Part shown: in pieces, positions 22,374 through 34,333 of the stretch
Numbering within the stretch: the first letter of the stretch is position 1
How the letters are laid out: the number at the start of each line of letters is the position of its first letter
Assembly: GCF_963853665.1 (NCBI RefSeq)
Contig: NZ_OY970459.1
Location: forward strand, 5,146,001 to 5,210,000
Direction: 5' to 3'
Source: Mycobacterium decipiens
GTDB lineage: Bacteria; Actinomycetota; Actinomycetes; Mycobacteriales; Mycobacteriaceae
Length of the DNA: 64,000 nucleotides
The notes under the pieces: generated by a model
What the model was told of the DNA's origin: nothing
What the model saw: the letters and a program-made list of their open reading frames with translations, nothing else
Database searches by the model: none
Made by a program: the position numbers and the translations under genes

Positions 22374-22694
22374 CCCACTACTCTCCTGTCACAAACCATC
22401 TAGGCCGGCTCTGCCGGCGGGCACAACTTGGGTGTCGGATCCGCCGACGGGTCACGTCTGCGCGCGTGTCGGCCCCGACGGCGCTCGCTTCGGCGGGCAC
22501 TGTTCGCAGCCGGCTTTGACCCGACCGGGTCATCCACATGCTCTTAATTTTCTCTTAATGTTAAGGGGCGGTGCGCGACAGACCAAATCACAAGGTACCG
22601 CTGTTGGCCGCCACTATCGCCGCACTCGAGGCGGTGTCGGAGTGCCCGTTTCGTGGGCTGGCCGCTACCCAGCACCCATGGCCTCCGGGAGAGG
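22374..22694 (-). promoter_or_regulatory. fadD32 upstream spacer with repeated CTCTTAAT and a dyad
   Basis: A 321-base spacer without a convincing gene. It is GC-rich except at 22541-22565, where CTCTTAAT occurs twice exactly 11 bases apart (22541 and 22552). The second copy runs into CTTAATGTTAAG, a dyad with 5-base arms (22554-22565). One helical turn between direct repeats suggests a protein site or a -35/-10 region for the fadD32-pks13-accD4 operon, about 170-190 bases before the start codon. No regulator is identified from sequence. Confidence 0.45.
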
Positions 22695-23705
22695 TCACCC
22701 ATGCTTGGGATGCGGCGCGTTCTCGACAAGCTGACGCGCCCACTTCAACGTCCATTCGGTCGCGGGTTCTCCGTCCGAATTCCAGAACTCGGGGGTCGCA
22801 TACATCGCATGGATCGGCTGGCCGGCGCCGCCGGCCAGGGTGTTCAGCGTGGTCGGCAGGTTGGCTGGACTGAACGCTTCCTGCGGGGCGGCGCAAATCA
22901 GGTCACCCTGGGCGCAGATCTCGTTGGTCCGGCCGTTGAGTGCGCCGAAACCGCCCGGCCGCGCGCCGGTCATGGTCAAGCCCAGCCCGGACAGCACCGG
23001 GACTTCGTGCAGGGTGATCTCAGCGCCCTCGCCCGGCGGGCTGGGCGGAATCTGGTTGCCCACCCCCTGCTGACGACGGCCGTCGGCGATCAACGTCACA
23101 CCGAGAACCAGGTCCTCGTCCACGGGTCCGCGGCCGTTGCCGATATCGCTGGCGACATCACCAGCGATCACCGCTCCCTGCGAAAAGCCGACCAGTACGT
23201 AGCTGGTCAATGGGCACTTGTTATTCATGTCGGTCATGGCCGCCACCATCGCGCGGGTGCCTTCTGCCCGGCTGTCGTTGTAGGACATCTGATTGTCCGT
23301 GGTCAGCGGATTGTGGAACTGTGCCGTGTATGCAACCGTGTACGTCTGCACCCGGGTGCGGGCGAATTGCTGGGCGATCGGCCCAGTCACGTTGAGCAGC
23401 AACGCCTTAGGAAACTGCACCGGATTCAGTGGGTTCTGCAGCGGCGATGACTCCCACGTTCCGGGAACCGCGATCAACAACACGTCGGGGCAGGACGCGT
23501 CCTGGAAGGCGGGCCGGGGCTTGCGCGGGTGCGACGTGGTGGGCCCCGGCGGCAAAACGCCCGACGGCACCGCGCTGGGCGGCGATTCGGGGCTGCGCAG
23601 CATGGTCACCACGGCCACGATGACCAGCGCCACGACGGTCGCCATCGCGCCGGCCGCTATCCAGGCAAGGATTCGGTGGCGATTACGCCGGGCGGTCTTG
23701 GCCAT
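22695..23705 (-). CDS. culp6: Cutinase-like thioesterase/phospholipase (Rv3802c/Culp6)
   Basis: Essential envelope lipid hydrolase in Mtb with thioesterase and phospholipase A activity, linked to mycolate metabolism by location and genetics. 336 residues: a cytoplasmic RNRHR stretch, one transmembrane anchor (about residues 13-36), a Pro-rich linker, then the alpha/beta-hydrolase cutinase fold. The nucleophile is Ser175 in LVGFSQGAV, the same number as reported for the Mtb enzyme. Cysteines at SCPD and NNKCPL can form the cutinase disulfide. The catalytic His is probably in the C-terminal segment with [11 protein letters not shown]. It faces the same way as fadD32 but is 321 bases upstream of it, so it is probably a separate transcript. 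Confidence 0.93.
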   Translation of the reverse strand: MAKTARRNRHRILAWIAAGAMATVVALVIVAVVTMLRSPESPPSAVPSGVLPPGPTTSHPRKPRPAFQDASCPDVLLIAVPGTWESSPLQNPLNPVQFPKALLLNVTGPIAQQFARTRVQTYTVAYTAQFHNPLTTDNQMSYNDSRAEGTRAMVAAMTDMNNKCPLTSYVLVGFSQGAVIAGDVASDIGNGRGPVDEDLVLGVTLIADGRRQQGVGNQIPPSPPGEGAEITLHEVPVLSGLGLTMTGARPGGFGALNGRTNEICAQGDLICAAPQEAFSPANLPTTLNTLAGGAGQPIHAMYATPEFWNSDGEPATEWTLKWARQLVENAPHPKHG

Positions 23706-23901
23706 GTTCTCCTGCTAACAGAATCGGTAACGCACCCGATAGGCACGGTGCGAACGCGGTTGGCGGTGGTGTCGCGCGGCCGCACCGCCAACGCGCAATC
23801 CCGGCCGCGCGACGACGCGGCCATCCGCCCTCAGTGCACTCCCTACACGGTACCGGCTCGTGGCACGGCCCCGCCCGGTCGCAATGTCCTTCGACGCCTA
23901 C

Positions 23902-23929
23902 CCGGGCGGCGGTCCCCAGCGCCGCCCGG
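23902..23929 (-). terminator. GC hairpin after fbpD
   Basis: Ten-base inverted arms (23902-23911 and 23920-23929, CCGGGCGGCG type) around an 8-base loop lie 20 bases past the fbpD stop on its strand. There is no T-run, so termination would be of the weak mycobacterial hairpin kind. Confidence 0.45.
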
Positions 23930-23949
23930 CCGCTCGCGCCGGTGCCTGG

Positions 23950-24849
23950 CTAGCGGATCGCACCGACGATATCGCCCGACATCGCGCCAAGCTGCGGCGC
24001 CCACGAGCCCCAACCGTTGTCACCGCCGGCCGGGAAGTCAAAGTGTCCGTTGTGCCCGCCGACGCTGCGATATTGCGTGTAGAACATCTTGCTGTTACCC
24101 ATCGCCTCGCCGGCCTGGCCGATCATGGCGGCGGGGTCACTGGCTCCCAGGGTGGTCGGACTCCAGACCCATACCCGGGTGTTGTTCTGCGCCAGCAAAC
24201 CTGCGTGCAGGTACGGGTCGTGCCACTTCCACCGGCCCAGCTGTGGGGCTCCCCACATTCCGTTGGTGTCCACACCGCCGAACTGCTGCATGCCCGCCGC
24301 GATCGCGCCGTTGGTGGTGGTGTTAGACGGGTACAGGAAGCCCGACATCGAGCCGGCGAAGCCGAACCGGTCGGGGTGGAAGGCGGCCAGCGCCATCGCC
24401 CCGTAGCCACCCTGGGCAGCGCCGACCGCGGCATGACCACCGGGCGCCAGGCCCTTGTTCGCGGCCAGCCAGTCGGGCAGCTCGGCGGACAGGAAGGTGT
24501 CCCATTGCTTGCTGCCATCCTGCTCCCAGTTGGTGTACATGCTGAACGCGCCACCGGCCGGCGCCACCACCGAGATCCCCTTGCCGCCCAACGTGTTCAT
24601 GGCGTTACCCGCGGTGACCCAGTTGCTGACATCCGGGCCGGCATTGAAGGCATCCAGCAGATACACCGCGTGCGGCCCGCCGGCCAGGAAGGCCACCGGA
24701 ATGTCCCGGCCCATCGCCGGCGACGGCACCATCAGGGTTTCGTAAGGCGCGGCCTTGGTCGTCGATTCTGCGGTTACCGCGATACCGCCCAAACCGAGTG
24801 ACAGTGCGGCAACGCAGAGCACCCGTAGCAGCGCTGACCGACCCCTCAT
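23950..24849 (-). CDS. fbpD: MPT51/FbpD, non-catalytic antigen 85 homologue
   Basis: Secreted alpha/beta-hydrolase-fold protein of the antigen 85 family, 299 residues from ATG 24849, equal to Mtb FbpD. The start has GGAGGTGG 5-6 bases upstream. An N-terminal signal peptide ends around TTKAAPYE. Where the active mycolyltransferases have GLSMA, this protein has VGAAQGGYG, so the nucleophilic serine is missing, as in Mtb MPT51. A role in binding matrix proteins or carbohydrate rather than mycolyl transfer is the family view. C-terminal GGHNGHFDFP and WGSWAPQL are conserved. It is separated from fbpA by a strong terminator, so transcription is probably its own. Confidence 0.95.
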   Translation of the reverse strand: MRGRSALLRVLCVAALSLGLGGIAVTAESTTKAAPYETLMVPSPAMGRDIPVAFLAGGPHAVYLLDAFNAGPDVSNWVTAGNAMNTLGGKGISVVAPAGGAFSMYTNWEQDGSKQWDTFLSAELPDWLAANKGLAPGGHAAVGAAQGGYGAMALAAFHPDRFGFAGSMSGFLYPSNTTTNGAIAAGMQQFGGVDTNGMWGAPQLGRWKWHDPYLHAGLLAQNNTRVWVWSPTTLGASDPAAMIGQAGEAMGNSKMFYTQYRSVGGHNGHFDFPAGGDNGWGSWAPQLGAMSGDIVGAIR

Positions 24850-24955
24850 CTGCCCACCTCCATCGTGTAGCGCTGTGTGCCACACAGCGTCTAGCCGCCG
24901 CGGCAAACCCGGCCCGCAGGTAGCTAACCACACGCCACACGGCGGGAGCCAGGAA

Positions 24956-24995
24956 AATCTAACGGCGGCGACCAGGGGGTCGCCGCCGTTAGATT
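24956..24995 (-). terminator. Strong intrinsic terminator of fbpA
   Basis: Perfect 18-base inverted arms (24956-24973 and 24978-24995) around a 4-base loop, about 20 bases past the fbpA stop. On the fbpA strand the stem is followed by ATTTTCC, a short U-tract. Such a complete stem with a U-tail is unusual for mycobacteria and should separate fbpA from fbpD. Confidence 0.85.
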
Positions 24996-25014
24996 CGTTG
25001 TTTTCGTTGCGAGG

Positions 25015-26335
<1,321 letters not shown>

Positions 26336-28219
26336 TTACTCCCGCGGTGGCGGACCGGGCCCGTCTGGCACATCGAGCCCGCACCGGACCAGCTCGTAGA
26401 GCGGAACGCGGTCGATGCGGTACCGGGTGAACTCAAAGGAATGCAGCACGTTGGAGAGGAATCGGTGCAGGGTCATCGGGGCGCGCACCGAGTTCAGCAC
26501 CGCCTGGGTCGCCGGACATTGCAGGGCCGCTTCGGCTTCCGCCACCCACTGCTGGTCGATATAGCCAGGAATACCCGGGTACCACTTCACCCACGGGCCG
26601 TCGGCGATCACCCAGTCCGGGAACAGGTTCTTGTCATGGCCGATACGCCCGTGCTTCAACCGCTCCGTGTGCGCGGCTAGCGGATTCGCCAGCCCGATCT
26701 GGTCGATTACCCGGACATCGAGGCCGACGTTCATGCCCAGCATGCCCAAGTTGGTGAAGAACACCGTGTGCTGTGGCTTTGGCGCCGTCTTGGCTCCCGA
26801 GGCAGTCCCCGGCGGCGGCTGGATCATCGGCACAAGGTCCCACTGGTTGTAGTTGCCAGATGGCAATAGCAACGCCCCTTCCGGGGTGTTGTTCAGCGCT
26901 GCCAGCACGGCGGCCATTCGCGGGTAGTCGAGGTAGTCGGCGGCCGTCACCGGGTGCGCGTTCCCGGTGGCCTGCGCGTAGAAGCGGCGTTCGTCGACTA
27001 TGCCCGAGTAGGTGACATGGGTTGCGTCGTCACCCATTCCCGGCGAATTTGCCGCCCACAGCGACCAACCCGCGATCCCCAACCAGAGCGCACTGACAGC
27101 GCCGACCAGCCAGCGGCCGGTCTCCCGCGAGAAGTCCTTGCCGTCGGGCAGCAACACGGGAATGACCGCCACTGGAGCGAGCACACAGAACAACGGCGCC
27201 AGCAATACCCGGCCATGCATGAAGTCGCCGCCTTGCCGAATCCAGTACAGCGCCTGCAGCACCCCGCTGCCGATGATGAAGGCGACCACCGCGGGCGGGC
27301 TTTGTACCGCGCGGGCCACCCGGCCGTAGTCGGGTGCCAGCACCGGACGCAGGAAGGACGGCCGGCGGCGCGCTGTCATCAACAGCAATCCGAGGGGCAC
27401 CAACAGCACGAACGGCACCCAGAGCGCGTACGGCCGGTTGAAGTTCGACAGATAGATCATGCCTTGTGACCATTTGTCCGCCGCGGCATCCTTGGCCAGC
27501 GCGGTACCCGGAACCAACAGTCCGTAGTAGCCCATCCGGAAGATCTGGTAGGCCACCGGCAGAAAGCCGCCGGCGGCCACGATCAGCGCGCGGCGCCGCC
27601 AGGTCCGCGCGGCGATCAACATCATGATCAACGCCACCCCGCCGATCAGCGCCAGTTCGGGCCGGACCAGGACGCTGCATCCGGCGACGAAGGCCAGCAC
27701 ACCGAGGAACGCCCGGCTGTCCGGGCGGACCCGCTGCGGCTGCGACCAGCAGACCATCATCCACCACAACAGCCCCAGATAGGCCAGCACCAGCCCGCTC
27801 TCCAGGCCGGACGTGGCGAAGTCGCGCGCCGGTGCCACCGCGATGTAGACCAGCGCCCCGGCGGGCAGCATGATCGCGCGGCGGCCCCGCAGGCTGGGTG
27901 CGTACAACCGGCCCGCCCCCAGCATGAGCAGTGCCACTCCCAGCACGGAAAGCGCCAAGGCCAGGGCCAAGGCCACGTACTCCAGGCGCATCGGCCCGCC
28001 GACCCAGCCCCCCGCATACAGCAGATATGTCCACACTGTCGAGGTGTTCGCTTCGACTCGCTCGCCCTGATTGAACACCGCTCCGTTGCCGGCCAACAGA
28101 TTACGCACCGTGCGCAGCACGATCAGCCCGTCGTCAGCGATCCAGCGCCGTTGCCAGCTCCCCCACCCGAACAGCACGGCGACCAGCGCGACGCTGACCC
28201 ACAGGCTGACCCGGACCAT
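26336..28219 (-). CDS. aftB: Terminal beta-(1,2)-arabinofuranosyltransferase AftB
   Basis: Membrane GT-C enzyme that adds the terminal beta-1,2-arabinofuranose to arabinogalactan and lipoarabinomannan arabinan, the residue that later carries mycolates. 627 residues from ATG 28219, matching the Mtb length, with GAGG 4 bases before the start. About ten hydrophobic helices fill the first 400 residues. The acidic motif RRWIADDGLIV is in the first periplasmic loop, with GERVEANTSTVWTYLL nearby. A soluble C-terminal periplasmic domain ends near VRCGLDVPDGP. The open frame continues upstream into ubiA, but those codons do not match the family. It lies 88 bases after ubiA and is probably co-transcribed. 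Confidence 0.95.
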   Translation of the reverse strand: MVRVSLWVSVALVAVLFGWGSWQRRWIADDGLIVLRTVRNLLAGNGAVFNQGERVEANTSTVWTYLLYAGGWVGGPMRLEYVALALALALSVLGVALLMLGAGRLYAPSLRGRRAIMLPAGALVYIAVAPARDFATSGLESGLVLAYLGLLWWMMVCWSQPQRVRPDSRAFLGVLAFVAGCSVLVRPELALIGGVALIMMLIAARTWRRRALIVAAGGFLPVAYQIFRMGYYGLLVPGTALAKDAAADKWSQGMIYLSNFNRPYALWVPFVLLVPLGLLLMTARRRPSFLRPVLAPDYGRVARAVQSPPAVVAFIIGSGVLQALYWIRQGGDFMHGRVLLAPLFCVLAPVAVIPVLLPDGKDFSRETGRWLVGAVSALWLGIAGWSLWAANSPGMGDDATHVTYSGIVDERRFYAQATGNAHPVTAADYLDYPRMAAVLAALNNTPEGALLLPSGNYNQWDLVPMIQPPPGTASGAKTAPKPQHTVFFTNLGMLGMNVGLDVRVIDQIGLANPLAAHTERLKHGRIGHDKNLFPDWVIADGPWVKWYPGIPGYIDQQWVAEAEAALQCPATQAVLNSVRAPMTLHRFLSNVLHSFEFTRYRIDRVPLYELVRCGLDVPDGPGPPPRE

Positions 28220-28307
28220 GGCCTCATAGGGAAACACCGGCCGGCTGACCCGCCCGACCACCGGCCGACGGGGCAGCACCCCGACCGGGAGGATGTTGAG
28301 CTTGGGG

Positions 28308-29216
28308 CTAGCCGAAGGCAACAGCGGCCCCAACTGTTGCGATCCACGCCAGCGCCAGCAGTTGCAAAACCCGGTCCCGCAGCGCGATGTCTTCCGGCTC
28401 GCCGGCCAGCCCGCCGTCAACGTCCACGGCGTAACGCAGGATCGCGATGGTGAACGGAATCATCGACACCGCAAACCAGGACCCGCTGTAGCCGTCGCGC
28501 TCGAACGCCCACAGCCCGTAGCACAAGACCACCGCGGTGGCCGACAATGTCCAGACAAACCGCAGATAGGTGCTGGTGTAGCTTTCCAGCGACTTGCGGA
28601 TCGCAGCGCCGGTGCGTTCGGCCAATTGCAGCTCGGCGTAGCGCTTGCCGGCCACCATGAACAGTGATCCGAATGCCATCGTCAACAAGAACCACTTGGA
28701 CAGCGGGATGCTGGCAGCCACCCCCCCGGCGATGGCGCGGAGCAAATACGCCGACGAGACGATGCAGATATCCATCACCGCTTGGTGCTTGAGGCCAAAG
28801 CAATACCCCAGCTGAATGCCGATGTAGATGACCATCACCAGCGCCAGGTTGGGCGTCAGCATCCAGGCAGCGGCCAGGGCAGCCACCCCCAGCGCCGCCG
28901 CCAGCGCGTACGCGAGCCACTCGGGCACCACACCGGCCGCGATCGGGCGGAACCTCTTGGTGGGGTGTTCCCGGTCGGCCTCGACGTCGCGCACGTCGTT
29001 GACCAGGTAGACCGCCGACGCCGCCAGGCTGAACACCACGAAGGCCACCGATACCTTGCTCAGCACCTCGACGTAGTCGTAGCGGACACCACCGCCCAAC
29101 GCCGCCAGCGGCGCGGCCAGCACCAGCACGTTTTTCACCCACTGGCGCGGGCGGATCGCCTTGGCCACCCCGGCCACCAAGTTCGCCGGAGACCGGGTCA
29201 TCACGTCTTCACTCAT
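28308..29216 (-). CDS. ubiA: Decaprenyl-phosphate phosphoribosyltransferase UbiA (DPPR synthase)
   Basis: Transfers 5-phosphoribose from PRPP to decaprenyl phosphate, the first committed step to the arabinose donor DPA used by the Emb and Aft enzymes. UbiA prenyltransferase-fold membrane protein, 302 residues as in Mtb. The first Mg/substrate motif is NDVRDVEADREHPTKRFRP (about residues 65-83). The second aspartate-containing loop follows GYCFGLKHQAVMDICIVSS. About nine helices follow. It sits 6 bases after the PAP2 phosphatase and before aftB, an arabinan-supply grouping. Mutations in this gene contribute to high-level ethambutol resistance in Mtb. Confidence 0.95.
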   Translation of the reverse strand: MSEDVMTRSPANLVAGVAKAIRPRQWVKNVLVLAAPLAALGGGVRYDYVEVLSKVSVAFVVFSLAASAVYLVNDVRDVEADREHPTKRFRPIAAGVVPEWLAYALAAALGVAALAAAWMLTPNLALVMVIYIGIQLGYCFGLKHQAVMDICIVSSAYLLRAIAGGVAASIPLSKWFLLTMAFGSLFMVAGKRYAELQLAERTGAAIRKSLESYTSTYLRFVWTLSATAVVLCYGLWAFERDGYSGSWFAVSMIPFTIAILRYAVDVDGGLAGEPEDIALRDRVLQLLALAWIATVGAAVAFG

Positions 29217-29222
29217 AGGCGC

Positions 29223-29765
29223 TCATCTCTGTTGGCCCGCCCTGCGTCCGGGCCCTCCGCCGACTCTGTCCGCGATGGCCGCGACGGCGGCACCCAAGGC
29301 AACGCCGACAGCCACGTCGCTGGGGTAGTGGACCCCCAACAGGATTCGCGACAGCGCCATGGGAGGAACCAGGACAACGGGTAACGGCAGCCCCGTGGCT
29401 CTGCCCATCAGGACGGTCGCGGCGGTGGTCGAGGTGGCGTGTGCCGACGGGAAGCTCAGTTGGCTGGGCGTGCCGACGTTCACCGCGACGGCGGGATGGT
29501 CCGGTCGCTGACGCCGCACCAGCCGTTTGATCAGCACCGCGACAGCATGGGCGACGAATGTCCCGGCACCGGCGACCAGCCACTCCCGGCGGTGCCGCGG
29601 CAATGCAACCGCGCCCAGCAGCGCCACGCCCAGCCAGCCAATGCTGTGCTCGCCGAAATGGGATAGTCCGCGCGCAGTGGCCAGCGCCCCCGGACGGTCA
29701 GCCAGCGCCGACTGCACGGCCACCATTGCGGCGACTTCGCCGCGTGGCGCCGGTGGTTCAAGCAT
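29223..29765 (-). CDS. PAP2-superfamily membrane phosphatase (Rv3807c-like)
   Basis: Small membrane phosphatase, 180 residues, proposed in Mtb to dephosphorylate decaprenyl-phosphoryl-5-phosphoribose to the ribose form, the step after UbiA. That role is inferred from family and position; Rv3807c itself is reported as not essential. All three PAP2 signature parts are visible: KRLVRRQRP (near residue 78), PSAHA (near 109) and SRILLGVHYPSDV (near 136). Four to five hydrophobic helices. The start overlaps the glfT2 stop by 8 bases and the stop is 6 bases before ubiA, so it is translationally linked inside the glf-glfT2-ubiA-aftB run. The N-terminus is longer than the Mtb annotation (165 residues). 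Confidence 0.9.
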   Translation of the reverse strand: MLEPPAPRGEVAAMVAVQSALADRPGALATARGLSHFGEHSIGWLGVALLGAVALPRHRREWLVAGAGTFVAHAVAVLIKRLVRRQRPDHPAVAVNVGTPSQLSFPSAHATSTTAATVLMGRATGLPLPVVLVPPMALSRILLGVHYPSDVAVGVALGAAVAAIADRVGGGPGRRAGQQR

Positions 29766-31701
29766 GCTCTGACTCTTGTTTTGCTGCCGGGCCTGCTGCG
29801 GGCTGGGGGTAGCCGCTTGCCGGCGACGTTGCGGGCGACAGGGCCATCTCCCACTTCTGCTTGCTGGACAGCACCGGCAACGCGTCGCGATACATCCTGC
29901 GCATCTCGTCGAACCGTTTCATCAACTGGCGCTGACGGCGCAGCGACTGCCACAGCAACGCGAACATCCTGGCCCGATCGCGCTGCCGGTAGACCACGCC
30001 GCCTCCATCGGCGGTCGTGACGGTGGCCCCGTCGACGGTGCACAGCAGGAACCAGCGCGCATCCTGGGTCGGAACGTTGAACTCCGGGCGGTGGTGGTGT
30101 TCGGGGTTAGCAGGGGTGAGGTTGTGCACGATCCCGCGGGCCAGCCGGTAGCCGATGACCAACGGGTTCACCGGCGGCTTCATCGCCCGGTTCTTGTGCA
30201 ACGGCGGGGGCAGCTCACTGGCCGCCGGCAGCACCACCGCGTCCGGGTAGTTTTTGCGAATGCGGTGCACCTCCGGCAGCGCCGATTCCAGGATCGAAAA
30301 GATGTGCTCAGGGCCGGCGAGGAAGTCGTCGATGGCCCTGTTCTGGATCGCCACCGTTGAATATTCCAGGCAGGCAAGGTGTTTCAGGGTTGCCTTGAGG
30401 TGGCTGCGGACCAGGCCGGCGGCGTCACCGTCCCAGTGCATCGCCGCGACCACCAGCCGGTTGCGCAGATGGAAGTATGCCTGCCAGTCGATGGCGTCGT
30501 CCTTGTCGCTCCAGGCCATGTGCCAAACCGCCGCGCCAGGCAGCGTGACGGTCGGATAGCCGTGCTCGGCGGCCCGCAAGCCGTAATCGGCGTCGTCCCA
30601 CTTGATGAACAGCGGCAATGGCTGTCCCAACTCTTCGGCGACCTGCCGCGGGATCATGCACGTCCACCAGCCGTTGTAGTCGACATCAATGCGCCGGTGC
30701 AGCAGCTTGCTTCGCTTCTCGTTGTCGTTCAACGGATATTCGGCAAAGTCGTGGTCGTACTCGGCATGCGGTGCAGCGGTCCACATGAAGTTGGACCGAT
30801 CGACCACTTCGCCCATGATGTGCAGGTGCGACGGCTCCTGCAGGTTGAGCATCTGGCCGCCCACCAGCATCGGGGCCTTGGCGAAGCGGTGCATGGCCAG
30901 CACCCGCAGAATCGAATCCGGCTCGATGCGGATGTCGTCGTCCATGAACAGGATCTGCTGGCAGTCGGTGTTCTTCAGTGCCTCGTACATCACCCGGCTG
31001 TAGCCCCCGGAACCGCCCAGGTTGGGCTGGTCGTGGATGGAGAGCCGATTGCCCAGCGGGGCCGTCGCAGCGGCGAAGTCGGGATGGTCGCGGACCTTGC
31101 GCATGCCCTGATCGGGCACGATCACCGCGCCGATCACCTGGTCAACCAGCGGGTCGGCGGTGAGATCTCGCAGCGCGTTGACGCAGTCTCCGGGGCGGTT
31201 GAAGGTCGGGATGCCGACCGCAATGTTGGCCGTCCCCGGAGCGGGGCTGGTGGCGTACCAGCCGCCGCGATGCAGGGTGACCGCCGTGTCGGTGGTGATG
31301 TCGAACCAGACCCAGCCGCCATCTTCGAATGGCTGCAGCACCACTTCGATCTCGACGGTAACTGGCTGATCCTCGGCGCCGGTGAAGTCGCGGCCCTCGA
31401 CGAAGATCCGGGCACCGGTGGCCTTGCTCCGGTAGACGTCTACCCGCCCGGCGCCGGTCACCTCGACGTGCAACACCACCGATTTGCAGGTCGTCCAGCG
31501 TCGCCAATAGCTGGCCGGGAACGCATTGAAATAGGTGGCGAACGACACCTCGGACTCCGCGCCGATCTGCAGCGAGGTGCGGGTGGGCGCGTGCGCGCGC
31601 CGAGCATTGGTCGTCGACTCCTCGAGGTAAAGCTTGCGCACGTCGAGGGGTTCACCCGGGCGCGGCAGGATTATCCGGGCAAGCAGGCTCACCGCGGTCA
31701 T
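29758..31701 (-). CDS. glfT2: Bifunctional galactofuranosyltransferase GlfT2
   Basis: Polymerises the galactan of arabinogalactan, adding UDP-galactofuranose with alternating beta-1,5 and beta-1,6 links; peripheral membrane GT2. From ATG 31701 it has 647 residues (Mtb 637). Order: N-terminal beta domain (ILPRPGEPLDVRKLYLEE), GT-A domain with the metal motif FMDDDIRIEPD, the catalytic FIKWDDADYGLRAAEHG and the metal-ligand WHMAWSDKDD, then a C-terminal helical domain. After MHWDG the chain is 3 residues shorter than remembered for Mtb. The frame stays open upstream through four 51-bp repeats to a GTG at 31905, so proteins up to 715 residues are possible. Each repeat supplies an ATG and a GAGGAG ribosome site. 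Confidence 0.94.
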   Translation of the reverse strand: MTAVSLLARIILPRPGEPLDVRKLYLEESTTNARRAHAPTRTSLQIGAESEVSFATYFNAFPASYWRRWTTCKSVVLHVEVTGAGRVDVYRSKATGARIFVEGRDFTGAEDQPVTVEIEVVLQPFEDGGWVWFDITTDTAVTLHRGGWYATSPAPGTANIAVGIPTFNRPGDCVNALRDLTADPLVDQVIGAVIVPDQGMRKVRDHPDFAAATAPLGNRLSIHDQPNLGGSGGYSRVMYEALKNTDCQQILFMDDDIRIEPDSILRVLAMHRFAKAPMLVGGQMLNLQEPSHLHIMGEVVDRSNFMWTAAPHAEYDHDFAEYPLNDNEKRSKLLHRRIDVDYNGWWTCMIPRQVAEELGQPLPLFIKWDDADYGLRAAEHGYPTVTLPGAAVWHMAWSDKDDAIDWQAYFHLRNRLVVAAMHWDGDAAGLVRSHLKATLKHLACLEYSTVAIQNRAIDDFLAGPEHIFSILESALPEVHRIRKNYPDAVVLPAASELPPPLHKNRAMKPPVNPLVIGYRLARGIVHNLTPANPEHHHRPEFNVPTQDARWFLLCTVDGATVTTADGGGVVYRQRDRARMFALLWQSLRRQRQLMKRFDEMRRMYRDALPVLSSKQKWEMALSPATSPASGYPQPAAGPAAKQESEHA

Positions 31702-33377
<1,676 letters not shown>

Positions 33378-34283
33378 GTGCCGAACCGACGCCGACGCAA
33401 GCTCTCGACAACCATGAGCGCGGTCGCCGCCCTGGCAGTCGCAAGTCCTTGTGCATACTTTCTTGTTTACGAATCAACCGAACGCAAGCCGCCCGAACAT
33501 CATGAGTTCAAGCAGGCAGCGGTGCTAACCGACCTGCCCGGCGAGCTGATGACCGCGCTATCGCAGGGTTTGTCGCAGTTCGGGATCAACCTGCCGCCGG
33601 TACCCAGCCTGACCGGAAACGGTGGTGCCAGCACCGGCCTGACCCCTGGCCTGACGAGTCCGGGCCTGACCAGTCCGCTGACCGGCCCGGGGTTGACCGA
33701 CCCGAGCTTCACCGACCCATCCCTTACCAGTCCGGGCCTGACCGGTCCGGGCCTGACCAACCCGGGGCTGCCGCCGAGCACCCCCGGAACGCTCCCCGCG
33801 CCCGGCACCGCCCTTACGCCGACGCCCGGTGGGGGGGTCAATCCGACGCTCACCAACCCCGCGCTGACCAGCCCGACCGGGATGACGCCGGGATTGACCA
33901 GCCCGACGGGCTTGGATCCCTCGCTGGGCGGCGCCAACGAGATCCCGATCACTACGCCGGTCGGATTGGATCCCGGCGCCGATGGCACCTATCCGATCCT
34001 GGGCGATCCGACGCTGGGCGGCATGCCGACCGGCCCGGCCGCCACCACCGGCAGCGGCGGCGGCGGTCTGGTCAACGACGTGATGCAGATCGCCAACCAG
34101 CTCGGTGCCGCCCAGGCCATGGATCTGCTCAAGGGTGTGTTGATGCCGTCGATCATGCAGGCCGTCCAGAACGGCGGCGCGGCCGCGCCGGCGGCCACCC
34201 CGCCGGTCCCGGCGGCCGCGCTGCCAGCCCCAGCCGCCGTGGCGGTGCCACCCGTGGACCCAATCACCGTGCCCGTCACCTAA
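33378..34283 (+). CDS. erp: Exported repetitive protein Erp (PirG)
   Basis: Surface-exposed virulence protein of mycobacteria, required for multiplication in host cells in Mtb and M. marinum; biochemical role unknown. 301 residues from GTG 33378 (284 in Mtb). The start is chosen because PNRRRRKLSTTMS is the conserved N-terminus; upstream codons are ignored. Layout: basic signal sequence with a hydrophobic core ending near CAYFLVYEST, a conserved domain to about residue 80 (DLPGELMTALSQGLSQFGI), a PGLTS-type repeat domain (about 87-182), then a conserved C-terminal domain (DVMQIANQLGAAQAMDLLKG) and an Ala/Pro tail ending DPITVPVT. The repeat domain differs among species, and this copy set differs from Mtb. 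Confidence 0.95.
   Translation: MPNRRRRKLSTTMSAVAALAVASPCAYFLVYESTERKPPEHHEFKQAAVLTDLPGELMTALSQGLSQFGINLPPVPSLTGNGGASTGLTPGLTSPGLTSPLTGPGLTDPSFTDPSLTSPGLTGPGLTNPGLPPSTPGTLPAPGTALTPTPGGGVNPTLTNPALTSPTGMTPGLTSPTGLDPSLGGANEIPITTPVGLDPGADGTYPILGDPTLGGMPTGPAATTGSGGGGLVNDVMQIANQLGAAQAMDLLKGVLMPSIMQAVQNGGAAAPAATPPVPAAALPAPAAVAVPPVDPITVPVT
33636..33770 (+). repeat. PGLTS-type repeat region of erp
   Basis: Around nine imperfect five-residue units (GLTS-P, GLTG-P, SFTDP, SLTSP, GLTNP and similar), encoded by 15-base near-repeats such as CCGGGCCTGACC. A second shorter block is at about 33843-33923 (LTNPALTSPTG, GLTSPTGLDP). Unit number and spelling vary between mycobacterial species. Confidence 0.85.
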
Positions 34284-34333
34284 CTCAATCCGGATTCCTC
34301 CAGGTTGGTTTCCAACCGGCGTACCTATCACCT

